Origin: a virus
Direction: 5' to 3' (one strand)
DNA length: 64,000 nt
IMG/VR virus record: IMGVR_UViG_3300042307_002096
Coordinates: 1-64,000 of that record
The notes under the pieces are model-generated. The model saw only the letters and a list, made by a program, of their open reading frames with translations. It was not told where the DNA came from and made no database searches. Each line of letters starts with the position of its first letter. Position 1 is the first letter of the stretch. The position numbers and the translations under genes are program-made. Shown here piece after piece: positions 37,931 to 46,880 of the stretch.

Positions 37931-39369
37931 TGGAAGTAATTTTTGATTTTGATACGGTTGCTAGAAAACCTAAAATCATTTCCGAATATCTTGATCAGAT
38001 CAGGGAACATTTTTCAATTGAAGATAAAGCTCTAGTATTCCTAAGAAAAAGAACAGGCCGAAATATGCCAGTCAGAAAATACGCAATATCCAACAAAGGA
38101 TATTTCGACCTTCCTTTTTTTGATGAAATTTGTAATGAAATTAAAATAAACTTTCCGTCATTGCAAATAAAAGTTACTTCTAAACTTACAGAAAAAATTA
38201 ACGCAAACCCTATAGCTGATCAGCACGTACCTCTTAATTTAACCCCTAGAGATTATCAAACAGAATCAGCAAACGAGGCTTTGCGTAAAGGTAAGGGCAT
38301 AATTGTGCTTCCAACATCTGCAGGAAAGACACTTGTAATTGCTCTCATTGCTTCAACAATCCTTAAAGAAAAGGATTATAATATACTTGTCCTTGTTCCA
38401 GATATTCAATTGGTTCAACAAACGTATCAGGATTTTTTAGATTACGGTATTTCAAAAGACTTAATTTCTAAATGGACAGGAAATTATGAATTTTCCCCAA
38501 CTAAAATTGTTGTTGCTAACAATCAAATATTGCTTTCAAAAAAACAAAATACCGATATTTTGGAAAGATTTCAAACAATTATATGCGATGAGTGCCATAA
38601 AATTTCCACGGCACATAAAATTTCAAATCTTGTTAAATCTTTAAAAGCGGAACATATGTTTGCGTTTACGGGTTCGTTGCCAGAAAGTAAATTTGATGTG
38701 TGGACAATTAATAGAATTTTTGGATCTGTGATTTATTATAAAAAATCAATTGAATTAAGACAAGATAAGTTTATTTCAAAAGTAAGAGTTGTTGCTCTTG
38801 AATTAAATTACAAAAACATTCCGCAATTCACAAAGCCTTCAATGTCAGAACCCACAGCTGGATACGAAGAAGAAACTACATGGTTGCACACAAATGAATA
38901 TAGAAATTCTGTTATCGCAAAACTTATAAACAAGCTTGAAACAAACACACTTGTTCTTGTTGATCGTATTGTACATGGAGAACATTTGCTGGAATTTTTG
39001 AAAACTACAACAAACAAACAAATATTTTTTATTCAAGGTTCTGTTGAGGTAGAAGAGCGAGAAAAAATGAGAGCTTTAATGGAAGAAACCTCTGGTGTTG
39101 TATGTATTGCTATTTCTAAAATATTTTCTACTGGTATTTCAATTAAAAATTTGCATAATATAATTTTTGCATCTATCGGAAAAGCTCGTATTAAAATTAT
39201 TCAATCAATTGGAAGAAGTTTGCGTTTGCATCACACTAAACAAATTGCTACTATTTTTGACATAGCAGATGTGTGTTTAAAATACGGATACACTCATTTT
39301 GAGGAAAGAAAGCGTTTATATGAAACGGAAAATATTCCATTAATTTCTTCTGAGCTTGTTGAAAAATAA
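37930..39369 (+). CDS. uvsW: UvsW-like superfamily 2 helicase
   Basis: A 479-residue helicase (T4 UvsW about 503). Motifs: Q-motif NLTPRDYQTES, Walker A LPTSAGKT, DECHKIS (DExH), FTGSLPE, and the C-terminal ISKIFSTGISIKN and QSIGRSLR (motif VI). UvsW unwinds branched DNA and R-loops, moving replication from origin- to recombination-dependent mode. Its start overlaps the UvsY stop by 1 nt. Confidence 0.9.
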   Translation: MEVIFDFDTVARKPKIISEYLDQIREHFSIEDKALVFLRKRTGRNMPVRKYAISNKGYFDLPFFDEICNEIKINFPSLQIKVTSKLTEKINANPIADQHVPLNLTPRDYQTESANEALRKGKGIIVLPTSAGKTLVIALIASTILKEKDYNILVLVPDIQLVQQTYQDFLDYGISKDLISKWTGNYEFSPTKIVVANNQILLSKKQNTDILERFQTIICDECHKISTAHKISNLVKSLKAEHMFAFTGSLPESKFDVWTINRIFGSVIYYKKSIELRQDKFISKVRVVALELNYKNIPQFTKPSMSEPTAGYEEETTWLHTNEYRNSVIAKLINKLETNTLVLVDRIVHGEHLLEFLKTTTNKQIFFIQGSVEVEEREKMRALMEETSGVVCIAISKIFSTGISIKNLHNIIFASIGKARIKIIQSIGRSLRLHHTKQIATIFDIADVCLKYGYTHFEERKRLYETENIPLISSELVEK

Positions 39370-39396
39370 TACAATACATATATAATCCACTTTTAC

Positions 39397-39885
39397 ATGA
39401 ATCCAGCCATACCGCAAAAAAGAGTCCGAAGAACAAAAGAGGAATTGAAAGATGTTTATATTGATCCGACTGAAATGGAAACATTAATAGAGCAATATTA
39501 TGCTTCTGAGGAAGATATTATTTCCGAACGTCTTGCTGAAATGATTCAAATGATTGCAGTACGCTTAGGTCTTGCGCGTAATTTTTATTCGTATAGTTTC
39601 AAAACCGAGATGCAAGGAGATGCCATTGTCAAAATGATGACTGCGCTAAGGCGCAAGCGGTTCAAGTGTAATTCTGGGTACAATCCATTTTCTTATTTTA
39701 CTAAAGTTGCTTATCACGCTTTTCAAAATTGCATTAAGAAAAACAAAAAAGATTTTGAAACGCTTAAACGATACCAAGAAGAAATATACGAAAATCATGT
39801 TTGTAGTGGGTATATTCCCTCTAGAAAAAATACACACAATATTTCTAGCGACGATTATACACAAAACGGTCACTATGAAGGTTAA
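39397..39885 (+). CDS. 55: Late-transcription sigma factor (T4 gp55-like)
   Basis: A 162-residue protein. Residues 48-115 (ERLAEMIQMIAVRLGLARNF, YSFKTEMQGDAIVKMMTAL, FKCNSGYNPFSYFTKVAYHA) match the sigma region-2-like core of gp55. The protein recognises the TATAAATA late promoter and works with gp33 and the sliding clamp in T4. Many TAAATA boxes in the window fit this. Its end overlaps gene 47 by 11 nt. Confidence 0.9.
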   Translation: MNPAIPQKRVRRTKEELKDVYIDPTEMETLIEQYYASEEDIISERLAEMIQMIAVRLGLARNFYSYSFKTEMQGDAIVKMMTALRRKRFKCNSGYNPFSYFTKVAYHAFQNCIKKNKKDFETLKRYQEEIYENHVCSGYIPSRKNTHNISSDDYTQNGHYEG

Positions 39886-40933
39886 TCCTAAAAACAATAA
39901 AGTTCTTTTTTTCTCAGATTTGCATTTGGGGGTGCATCAAAATTCCCAAACCTGGCACAAGATTTGTTTAGATCTTGCTGAGTGGATTAATGTAGTAATG
40001 AAAGAACAAAAGCTAGATACTATATTTTTTGCTGGTGACGTATTTCATGATCGACATGAAATTGGTGTTAACACTCTTCATACTGCAAAAAAATTCTTTG
40101 ATACGCTAAAAGAATATCAAATTCACATTGTTCCTGGTAACCATGATGCGTTTTTGTCATCAACAGTTGAAGTCAATTCGGTAGAAATTCTTGAACAAAC
40201 AAACATCCATGTTTACACTAATCCAACCACTATAGAAGTTAATGATAAACTTGTCACGTTTTGCCCGTGGAAAACAGTTGTAAAAGATCTTGAAAAGGTT
40301 GATATGTTAGTTGGTCATTTTGAAATTGCTAACTTTAAAATGAATGCCACAAAAATTTGTGATCACGGAGATTCATCTACGGATCTTTTAGAAAAAGCAA
40401 ATGCTGTAATAACGGGACATTTTCACTATAAAGAAACCAGAAATTATGAAGGGAATAAATACGTAATGTATTTGGGTTCTCCATATGAAATGGATTTTGG
40501 AGATCGAGATCAACAAAAAGGAGTCACTGTTATTGATTTTGATGATTTAACTAAATTTGAATTTATTGAGAACAATATTACTCCAAAACATTTTCGATTA
40601 AAAATTTCAGAGCTAGTTCAGAAAAAATATCAAGATTTGCCAGCTCTTATTAAGGGTAATATTATTAGTGTGTATGTTGATATTAAAATAGACACATTAA
40701 CTCTTGATTTGCTAATATCTAAATTAACTCAATACGGACCATTGCAATTTAGAACTGAGTTTAATATTTTAGATACTGCTCAAATTGATACTAAAGATGT
40801 TAAAAAGTTATCTATCGATATTGAAACAGCTTTTCATGAATTTGTAGATCATGTTGACACTAGAGCTACCAAAAAAGAAGTACTTGATAAATGTCTAGAG
40901 TTGTATAAATTATGTCAAACATCTCATGAGTAA
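39875..40933 (+). CDS. 47: Gp47-like nuclease subunit (SbcD/Mre11 family)
   Basis: ATG at 39875 (MKVNPKNNKVLFFSDLHLG) is used; the frame upstream overlaps gene 55. The 352-residue product carries the phosphodiesterase motifs SDLHLG, GDVFHDRH, GNHDA and GHFHYKE. With gp46 it forms the end-processing nuclease for recombination. T4 has 47 and 46 adjacent; here they are separated by about 6 kb of glycan genes. Confidence 0.92.
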   Translation: MKVNPKNNKVLFFSDLHLGVHQNSQTWHKICLDLAEWINVVMKEQKLDTIFFAGDVFHDRHEIGVNTLHTAKKFFDTLKEYQIHIVPGNHDAFLSSTVEVNSVEILEQTNIHVYTNPTTIEVNDKLVTFCPWKTVVKDLEKVDMLVGHFEIANFKMNATKICDHGDSSTDLLEKANAVITGHFHYKETRNYEGNKYVMYLGSPYEMDFGDRDQQKGVTVIDFDDLTKFEFIENNITPKHFRLKISELVQKKYQDLPALIKGNIISVYVDIKIDTLTLDLLISKLTQYGPLQFRTEFNILDTAQIDTKDVKKLSIDIETAFHEFVDHVDTRATKKEVLDKCLELYKLCQTSHE

Positions 40934-41777
40934 TACAAAAGAAAAAATTGGGGTCGGTATCGTGACTCATGAAAGGTTAAATTATTTAAAAACTTTGTTG
41001 GAATCGTTGCTTCCTTGCAGAGATGTCATTGACGAACTTGTGGTAGTTAATGACGGAAAACCAATTGATAACTTTAAATTAAAATTTGGAGAATGGCTAC
41101 AAAATGAAACCAATCAAGGTGTTGCTAAGTCCAAAAACAGAGCAATGAAGCATCTTTTTGATAAAGATTGTGATTATATTTTTATCATCGAAGATGACAT
41201 GATAATTAAAGATAATTCAATTTTTCAAAAATATGTGGAAGCTCATAAGGTTAGCGGTATACATCACTTCAATTACGGCCCTGGTTCTCCATTTAACCGC
41301 AAACAAACTATTAAAGACTTTGATTTGCACAATAGACACTTGCTTGACGAGAAAACTGAACCAAACCCAAAACTAATTGTAGATTATAAAGTGTGCAAAA
41401 TTGCACTATACGAGCACACTGTTGCTATGTTCTCATTTTTTACAAAAACCTTGTTAAAGCAAGGTTTAGGTTATATGTGTGAGGATTTTGATAATTGTTG
41501 GGAACATGTGTCAAGTACAAACTACATTATTAGAGCAGGATATCATCCTCCGTTTTGGTGGTTTGCTGATTTAGCTAATAGCCACGATTTAATTACAGAG
41601 GCTCCTGGAGCAATTGAAAACTCGTCAATTGCTAAAGATAAATCCGAATGGATGAAGAAAGTAATGGCTGGCAGAGAAATTTACAAAACCAAGCATGGGT
41701 ACTATCCAAATCAACCTCCTTTGTATACTGAAGAGCAAGTTATAGAAGTTTTAAAACAATTAAAGAAAAATAAATGA
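40926..41777 (+). CDS. Glycosyltransferase family 2-like
   Basis: A 283-residue GT-A protein: VGIVTHERLNYLKTLLESLL, LVVVNDGKP, NQGVAKSKNRAMKHL, YIFIIEDDMII with the metal-binding DD, and a C-terminal catalytic region. It overlaps gene 47 by 8 nt and starts the glycan cassette. Donor and acceptor are unknown. Confidence 0.85.
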   Translation: MSNTKEKIGVGIVTHERLNYLKTLLESLLPCRDVIDELVVVNDGKPIDNFKLKFGEWLQNETNQGVAKSKNRAMKHLFDKDCDYIFIIEDDMIIKDNSIFQKYVEAHKVSGIHHFNYGPGSPFNRKQTIKDFDLHNRHLLDEKTEPNPKLIVDYKVCKIALYEHTVAMFSFFTKTLLKQGLGYMCEDFDNCWEHVSSTNYIIRAGYHPPFWWFADLANSHDLITEAPGAIENSSIAKDKSEWMKKVMAGREIYKTKHGYYPNQPPLYTEEQVIEVLKQLKKNK

Positions 41778-42550
41778 ACGAAATTATTACATTTGGAAAA
41801 GGATATAATCTAAGTCCAGGCATTAAAGTATTTGTAAAAAGTGCAAAACAATTTTGCAATAAGCTAACAATTATCTGCTCGAGTTTAACTTCCGAATTAA
41901 TGGAATTTTTAAAACAAAATGAAGTTAATATTGTAAGCGCTGACGATATTGCTAAAACTCACAACGTACAAATTAATATTTCTCCTTATACACTAAAGGT
42001 TATTTTCTTTTACTTGTATTGCAAACATTATTGTACTAGTAGTAATGTGTATTTGTGCGATTTTACTGATGTTTGTTTTCAAAAAAATTTATTTGAAATA
42101 ATTGCAAACGAAAAGCCCTATGTGACAAGTGAAAACTATTTGATTGCAAATTGCCAAACCAATACTACTTGGATTAATCTTTGTTATAATGCAGATATTT
42201 ATAATCTTCTTAAAAAATACGAAATTGTTAATGGTGGGAGCATTCTCGGAAAACTGCCTTTAACTATCGATTTGCTTAAAGAAATGTGTATAGACATGAC
42301 ACAAATTATTTCGAGAATCGGGAACTATCAAAACATTGATCAGGCTTCGTTAAACAAAGTAGTTTATTTTGATCAAGCTCGTTATAATATTTTAAACAAC
42401 TTAGAAATAGCAAATCTAGCTCATTTTGGAAATGCTGATACAGTATTAGAAAAAAATAAAGTATGTATTAATAAAAAACAACCATACGTACTTCATCAAT
42501 ACGATGTTATTAAACCTTTAGAAAATTTTTTATATGAGCAATTTAACTAA
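41774..42550 (+). CDS. Glycosyltransferase-like protein
   Basis: A 258-residue protein (MNEIITFGKGYNLSPGIKVF...). VYLCDFTDVCFQKNLFEII resembles the DxD site of GT-A enzymes, and NGGSILGKLP a nucleotide-sugar contact region. It overlaps genes on both sides by 4 and 17 nt within the cassette. The family is not firmly recognised. Confidence 0.6.
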   Translation: MNEIITFGKGYNLSPGIKVFVKSAKQFCNKLTIICSSLTSELMEFLKQNEVNIVSADDIAKTHNVQINISPYTLKVIFFYLYCKHYCTSSNVYLCDFTDVCFQKNLFEIIANEKPYVTSENYLIANCQTNTTWINLCYNADIYNLLKKYEIVNGGSILGKLPLTIDLLKEMCIDMTQIISRIGNYQNIDQASLNKVVYFDQARYNILNNLEIANLAHFGNADTVLEKNKVCINKKQPYVLHQYDVIKPLENFLYEQFN

Positions 42551-43283
42551 TAAGTTTGATGTAATTGTTTTGTCATTAGCTGTTGACAAACAAACATTCG
42601 AAACCACTAAAACTTGTGTAGATTCGTATATTAGCACAGCTGATGAGCTTATTAATAAAATTTATGTCGTTGAAACTAATCAGGAATTTGATGAAGATTA
42701 CAATCAACCAAAAGTTGAAGTAATAAAGCCAGGGGAGCAATTTAATTACAACAAATTTTATAATATTGCGTTGGAAAAATGCGAGGCTGAATTTATTATC
42801 GGTCCAAATAACGACTTAATAATTCAACCAAATTGCTTGCAAACAATTGTTAAGGAATTTAATAATACCAATGCAATTCAGTCAATTTCGCCAATTGATA
42901 GAAACTGGCACAGACATACAAAAATGTATTTGCCGTCTGAAAATAAAATTTACTATGGAACAGAGGTGTCTTTACATATGTATGGTTGTATTTTTTGTTG
43001 CAGAAGATCTGTTTTTGAAAAAATTGGTTATCTGGATGAAACATTTTACTTCTTTTACCAAGACAACGACTATGTCATGTCACTGGAAAGGTGCGGCTTG
43101 CTTCACGGGGTTCATACAGGTGCAAGAGTAACTCATCAATCAGGTCATTCGAACAAATATGCTGAAGAGCGACTCCAGTACACTCCAAAAAATATGAACG
43201 ATCAAGGCAATCTTTTGGCTAACAAATGGAATAGCGAACCGTTTAAATCCGGAGGTTATAAACAATTTAGACAATACAAATGA
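42534..43283 (+). CDS. Glycosyltransferase family 2-like
   Basis: A 249-residue GT-A protein: FDVIVLSLAVDKQTFETTKTC, NKFYNIALEKCEAEFIIGPNND and FCCRRSVFEKIGYLDETFYFFYQDNDYVMSLERCG, a classic GT2 acceptor/ED segment. Fourth member by position of the glycan operon counted from gene 47. Target unknown. Confidence 0.85.
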   Translation: MSNLTNKFDVIVLSLAVDKQTFETTKTCVDSYISTADELINKIYVVETNQEFDEDYNQPKVEVIKPGEQFNYNKFYNIALEKCEAEFIIGPNNDLIIQPNCLQTIVKEFNNTNAIQSISPIDRNWHRHTKMYLPSENKIYYGTEVSLHMYGCIFCCRRSVFEKIGYLDETFYFFYQDNDYVMSLERCGLLHGVHTGARVTHQSGHSNKYAEERLQYTPKNMNDQGNLLANKWNSEPFKSGGYKQFRQYK

Positions 43284-44230
43284 AAACAATTGCATTTCAT
43301 TCTAATCAATTAGGCATTAGAGGGACGGAAGTTGCTTTATATGATTATGCTCTTTATAATGAAGAAATTTTAAACAATAAATCATACATTATTTCTTGCG
43401 CAAAAGCAGATCTTGCTACTTTAAAAAAATTTCAAAATAAATTTGAAGTATTTTTGTACGATCAATTTCATGATTGTTTTGATTTTGTTAAAGACAAAAA
43501 TATTGAATATGTGTATTATATTAAAGCTGGAGATAACGACGGAAAAATAATTCCTAAGGTTAAAAATTTAATTCATGTTGTATTTCAAAACAAAGACGTG
43601 CATGGAGACAAATACGCATATATTTCAAATTGGTTAGCCAACAAAATGAATATGGAAAGCAGTTATGTACCTCATATTGTTTCTTTACCGGAACCAGAAA
43701 CAAATTACAGAAAACAATTAGGTATTTCCAAAAAAAATATCGTTATTGGAAGATACGGAGGATACGATGAATTTGATCTTCCGTTTGTTCATAAAGAAAT
43801 TTATAATATATTGCAATTAAGAAGCGATATTAAATTTTTGTTTATGAATACAAGACCGTTTGGACCAGAACATTCAAATATTATTTACATCAACGGAACT
43901 CACAACATTCAAAACAAGTCTAATTTTATTAATACATGTGATTATATGATTCACGGAAGAAATCATGGAGAAAGTTTTGGTTTAGCAATTTGTGAATTTT
44001 TGTATGGCGGAAAACCTGTTATTAGTTGGAAAGACGGATTAGATAGACACCACATTGAATTGTTAAAAAACAAAGGAATATGGTACGAGAATTCAATTCA
44101 ATTATATAATATTCTTATTAACCTTGATAAACAATACAAAGATATTACATCAAGTGATTGTAAAATGTTAGTTAAACAATTTTCCCCAAAAAACGTTATG
44201 GACCGTTTTAATAAAATATTTTTGCAATGA
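43280..44230 (+). CDS. GT-B-type glycosyltransferase
   Basis: A 316-residue protein, MKTIAFHSNQLGIRGTEVAL with the GT4 N-terminal G-G-x-E-like loop, IGRYGGYDEFDLPFVHK, and HGRNHGESFGLAICEFLYGGKPVISWK, the E-x7-E donor-binding region of GT4 enzymes. It overlaps neighbours by 4 nt. Confidence 0.8.
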   Translation: MKTIAFHSNQLGIRGTEVALYDYALYNEEILNNKSYIISCAKADLATLKKFQNKFEVFLYDQFHDCFDFVKDKNIEYVYYIKAGDNDGKIIPKVKNLIHVVFQNKDVHGDKYAYISNWLANKMNMESSYVPHIVSLPEPETNYRKQLGISKKNIVIGRYGGYDEFDLPFVHKEIYNILQLRSDIKFLFMNTRPFGPEHSNIIYINGTHNIQNKSNFINTCDYMIHGRNHGESFGLAICEFLYGGKPVISWKDGLDRHHIELLKNKGIWYENSIQLYNILINLDKQYKDITSSDCKMLVKQFSPKNVMDRFNKIFLQ

Positions 44231-45084
44231 AAATTTTATATTTGACTAAAGGAGATCACGTAGATTATCAAAATGATTGTTTGCTTATCGGATTTAAAGA
44301 ATTATTTGGATCAGATGTAGTGGATTACAATAAGCAATCTCACAATTACGTTACATATGATGAGCAAGCAGCTAAAAGTTTGTACGGAATGGGAATGTCC
44401 GTTACAAGAATACTACCGGATTTAGAAGTAGATAGAACAGACATTACTGCTAAAATTAAAAATAAATATTTTGATTATATTGTATACGGCTCGATTTGGA
44501 GATGTAACGACTACATTCAAACAATTCTTGAATATTACCCAAAACATAAGGTTATTGTTGTTGATGGAGAAGACGAATCCAATATTCACAAAATTTTTGA
44601 TTTAGGAATTTTATACTTTAAAAGAGAATTGCAATATAAGCATGAAAGATTGTTTCCAATATCTTTTGCTATACCTACCTCTAAAGTAAATTTTATCAAA
44701 AATAAAACAAGAGATATTGCTATCTGTAATCCTGCAGACCGCTCAACTTACATTTATAAAAATGAAAAAGATTATTATGAAGGTTATCAAGAGTCTCGTA
44801 TTGGTATTACTATGAAAAAAGCCGGCTGGGATTGTATGCGGCATTATGAAATTTTGGCTAATGGTTGTTTACCATATTTCATTAATATTGATAAGTGTCC
44901 TAATTTTACGATGACGTCTTTTCCAAAACAATTATGCATAGATTTAATCAATAATGCAAAAAATGTTAATGCTCAAACATTATATGATCAATTTGCTGAC
45001 AAATTCGAGAATCATTTGTTAACGCACAATACCACGAATGCTTTAGCAAAATACGTAACTAATTGTTTGTTAACTAACATATGA
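44227..45084 (+). CDS. Glycosyltransferase-like protein
   Basis: A 285-residue protein with KAGWDCMRHYEILANGCLPYF, similar to the conserved C-terminal acidic/Cys segment in exostosin- or GT4-like phage transferases. The N-terminal half has a Rossmann-like FDYIVYGSIWR. It overlaps both neighbours by 4 nt. The family is a judgement, not certain. Confidence 0.6.
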   Translation: MKILYLTKGDHVDYQNDCLLIGFKELFGSDVVDYNKQSHNYVTYDEQAAKSLYGMGMSVTRILPDLEVDRTDITAKIKNKYFDYIVYGSIWRCNDYIQTILEYYPKHKVIVVDGEDESNIHKIFDLGILYFKRELQYKHERLFPISFAIPTSKVNFIKNKTRDIAICNPADRSTYIYKNEKDYYEGYQESRIGITMKKAGWDCMRHYEILANGCLPYFINIDKCPNFTMTSFPKQLCIDLINNAKNVNAQTLYDQFADKFENHLLTHNTTNALAKYVTNCLLTNI

Positions 45085-45695
45085 CAACAAACGTATTTTA
45101 TCATTTATCTTCTTTAAATGATTACAAAGCGCGGTTTTGCTCTACTTACGAAAAGATCATGAAGAGTGGATTACTTGACAAGATTAATAACTTCTTTGTT
45201 ATTACAGACTCTACTTCTGCTCATTTTTTAAATATGTTAAACGTCAATGTTATTAAGGTTGACAGCTTAATGGCGAGCGAGCGCCCAACGTTAATGTTTT
45301 TAAAAAATTTTGCTTTAGAGAATGAAGGATACAGTTTATATTTGCATTGTAAAGGTTCGTCTCGACCATACGATCAACGTATTCAGGATTGGATAAATAT
45401 GCTTGAGTATTTTTGCATTGAGCAATTTGAACGATGTATTGAAGAGTTAAAAAACAATTATAATGTTGTAGGATGCAATTTTAAAAAAGATGCTGATGAG
45501 CCACATTTTTCTGGTAATTTTTGGTGGGCCAATAACAATTATCTTGCTACACTACCAGAATTAAATTCTGACGATAGAATAAGATGCGAAATGTGGATAG
45601 GTAAAGGAGTAAATTTAAAAGCTAAAACCTTACACGATTCACCAATAAACCACTATAACAAAACATATCCAGCCAGTAAATATACAACAAATTAA
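45081..45695 (+). CDS. Putative glycosyltransferase-related protein
   Basis: A 204-residue protein with EGYSLYLHCKGSSRPYDQRI and HFSGNFWWANNNYLATLP, segments found in uncharacterised capsule/glycan transferases (recalled). It lies in the glycan operon. No catalytic DxD was identified. Confidence 0.55.
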   Translation: MTTNVFYHLSSLNDYKARFCSTYEKIMKSGLLDKINNFFVITDSTSAHFLNMLNVNVIKVDSLMASERPTLMFLKNFALENEGYSLYLHCKGSSRPYDQRIQDWINMLEYFCIEQFERCIEELKNNYNVVGCNFKKDADEPHFSGNFWWANNNYLATLPELNSDDRIRCEMWIGKGVNLKAKTLHDSPINHYNKTYPASKYTTN

Positions 45696-45699
45696 CATT

Positions 45700-46293
45700 A
45701 TGGAAAGAACAGAAATTATTAATCGTCTTATTGCAAAACACAACTACAAAAATTATCTTGAAATAGGAGTTCAATACGGTCACAATTTTAGAGACATAAA
45801 TTTACCAAGAAAATGCAAAACCGCTGTTGATATTAAAAAGCAAATTCTAGATTTTGAATATTTTCTAGACCACGAGACCACGAGTGACGAATTTTTCAAA
45901 CAAAATACAAAAAAATACGACATTATTTTTATTGACGGGGACCATAGCTTCGAACAATCATATTTAGACGTAACAAATGCTTTGCAGTGTTTAAATCTTG
46001 AAGGAACTATTGTTTGCCACGATTGCTATCCAACAACAGAAGAGCTTGCTAGCTTTAGTTTTATGGGAACGGTATACAAGACCATTTTAAAGTTGCGGAT
46101 GACAAGAACTGATTTAAATATTTTTGTTGTAAATACTGATTGTGGTTGCGGAGTAATACAACGTTGTGCTCCGCAAGAAAAACCACCCGTTCAACATGAT
46201 GAATCATTATATGTTTACAAAAATTTTATAACAAGAGCAAAAGAATATTTAAATTTAAAAGAAACCAGCGAGTTTATTTCAACGTTAAATTAA
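45700..46293 (+). CDS. Class I SAM methyltransferase (Methyltransf_24-like)
   Basis: A 197-residue protein: YLEIGVQYGHNFRD (motif I), IIFIDGDHSFEQSYLDV and EGTIVCHDCYPTTEE, typical of class I methyltransferases in glycan clusters. Likely O-methylates a sugar made by the neighbouring transferases. Confidence 0.8.
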   Translation: MERTEIINRLIAKHNYKNYLEIGVQYGHNFRDINLPRKCKTAVDIKKQILDFEYFLDHETTSDEFFKQNTKKYDIIFIDGDHSFEQSYLDVTNALQCLNLEGTIVCHDCYPTTEELASFSFMGTVYKTILKLRMTRTDLNIFVVNTDCGCGVIQRCAPQEKPPVQHDESLYVYKNFITRAKEYLNLKETSEFISTLN

Positions 46294-46299
46294 TAAATT

Positions 46300-46848
46300 A
46301 TGATTAATAAAGAAAAATGGACCTTGAAAAGAAGAGATGGCGTATCTTCAGCATGGAAAGGTTTGGAAGATTACATCAATCCAATTATTAAGAATTTTAA
46401 CATACAACCCAACACTGCCTTAGAATTTGGAGTAGATCTTGGTTACAGTGCTGATATTTTTTCACAAGTATTTAATAAAGTTGTTGGGGTTGATTCGTTT
46501 ATTGGAGACGTTCACATTAGACACGAGCAAGGAGATGGTTTTTATCACTCTGTTAAAAATTCTTTTATTGACACAAACGTAGAAATCATTAGATCCTCTT
46601 TTGAAGACTTTATTGCGAATAACAAAAATCAATATGATTTAGTTCATATAGATATTGTTCATGAATATGCTCCAACTTTTGCATGTGCTGACTGGGCTAT
46701 TCAACACAGTAATGTAGTTATTTTACATGACACTGTTTCATTTCCGGAAATTTATAAAGTCTGTGAAGATATTTCCTGTAAACACAACGCTAAATTTTAC
46801 AACATAACTGATCATTTTGGTTTGGGAATTCTATACAAAAATAGTTGA
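46300..46848 (+). CDS. Methyltransferase-like protein
   Basis: A 182-residue protein with ALEFGVDLGYSADIFSQVF, VVGVDSFIG, YDLVHIDIVHEY and VVILHDTVSFPE, a class I methyltransferase pattern similar to the gene before it. Last of the glycan cassette; a promoter for gene 46 overlaps its end. Confidence 0.75.
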   Translation: MINKEKWTLKRRDGVSSAWKGLEDYINPIIKNFNIQPNTALEFGVDLGYSADIFSQVFNKVVGVDSFIGDVHIRHEQGDGFYHSVKNSFIDTNVEIIRSSFEDFIANNKNQYDLVHIDIVHEYAPTFACADWAIQHSNVVILHDTVSFPEIYKVCEDISCKHNAKFYNITDHFGLGILYKNS

Positions 46849-46872
46849 AAAATAAAATAGCTACTGTACTCT
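46845..46872 (+). promoter_or_regulatory. Sigma70-like promoter
   Basis: TTGAAA (46845-46850) and TACTCT (46867-46872), 16-nt spacer, before gene 46. Confidence 0.4.
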
Positions 46873-46880
46873 AGTAACAG

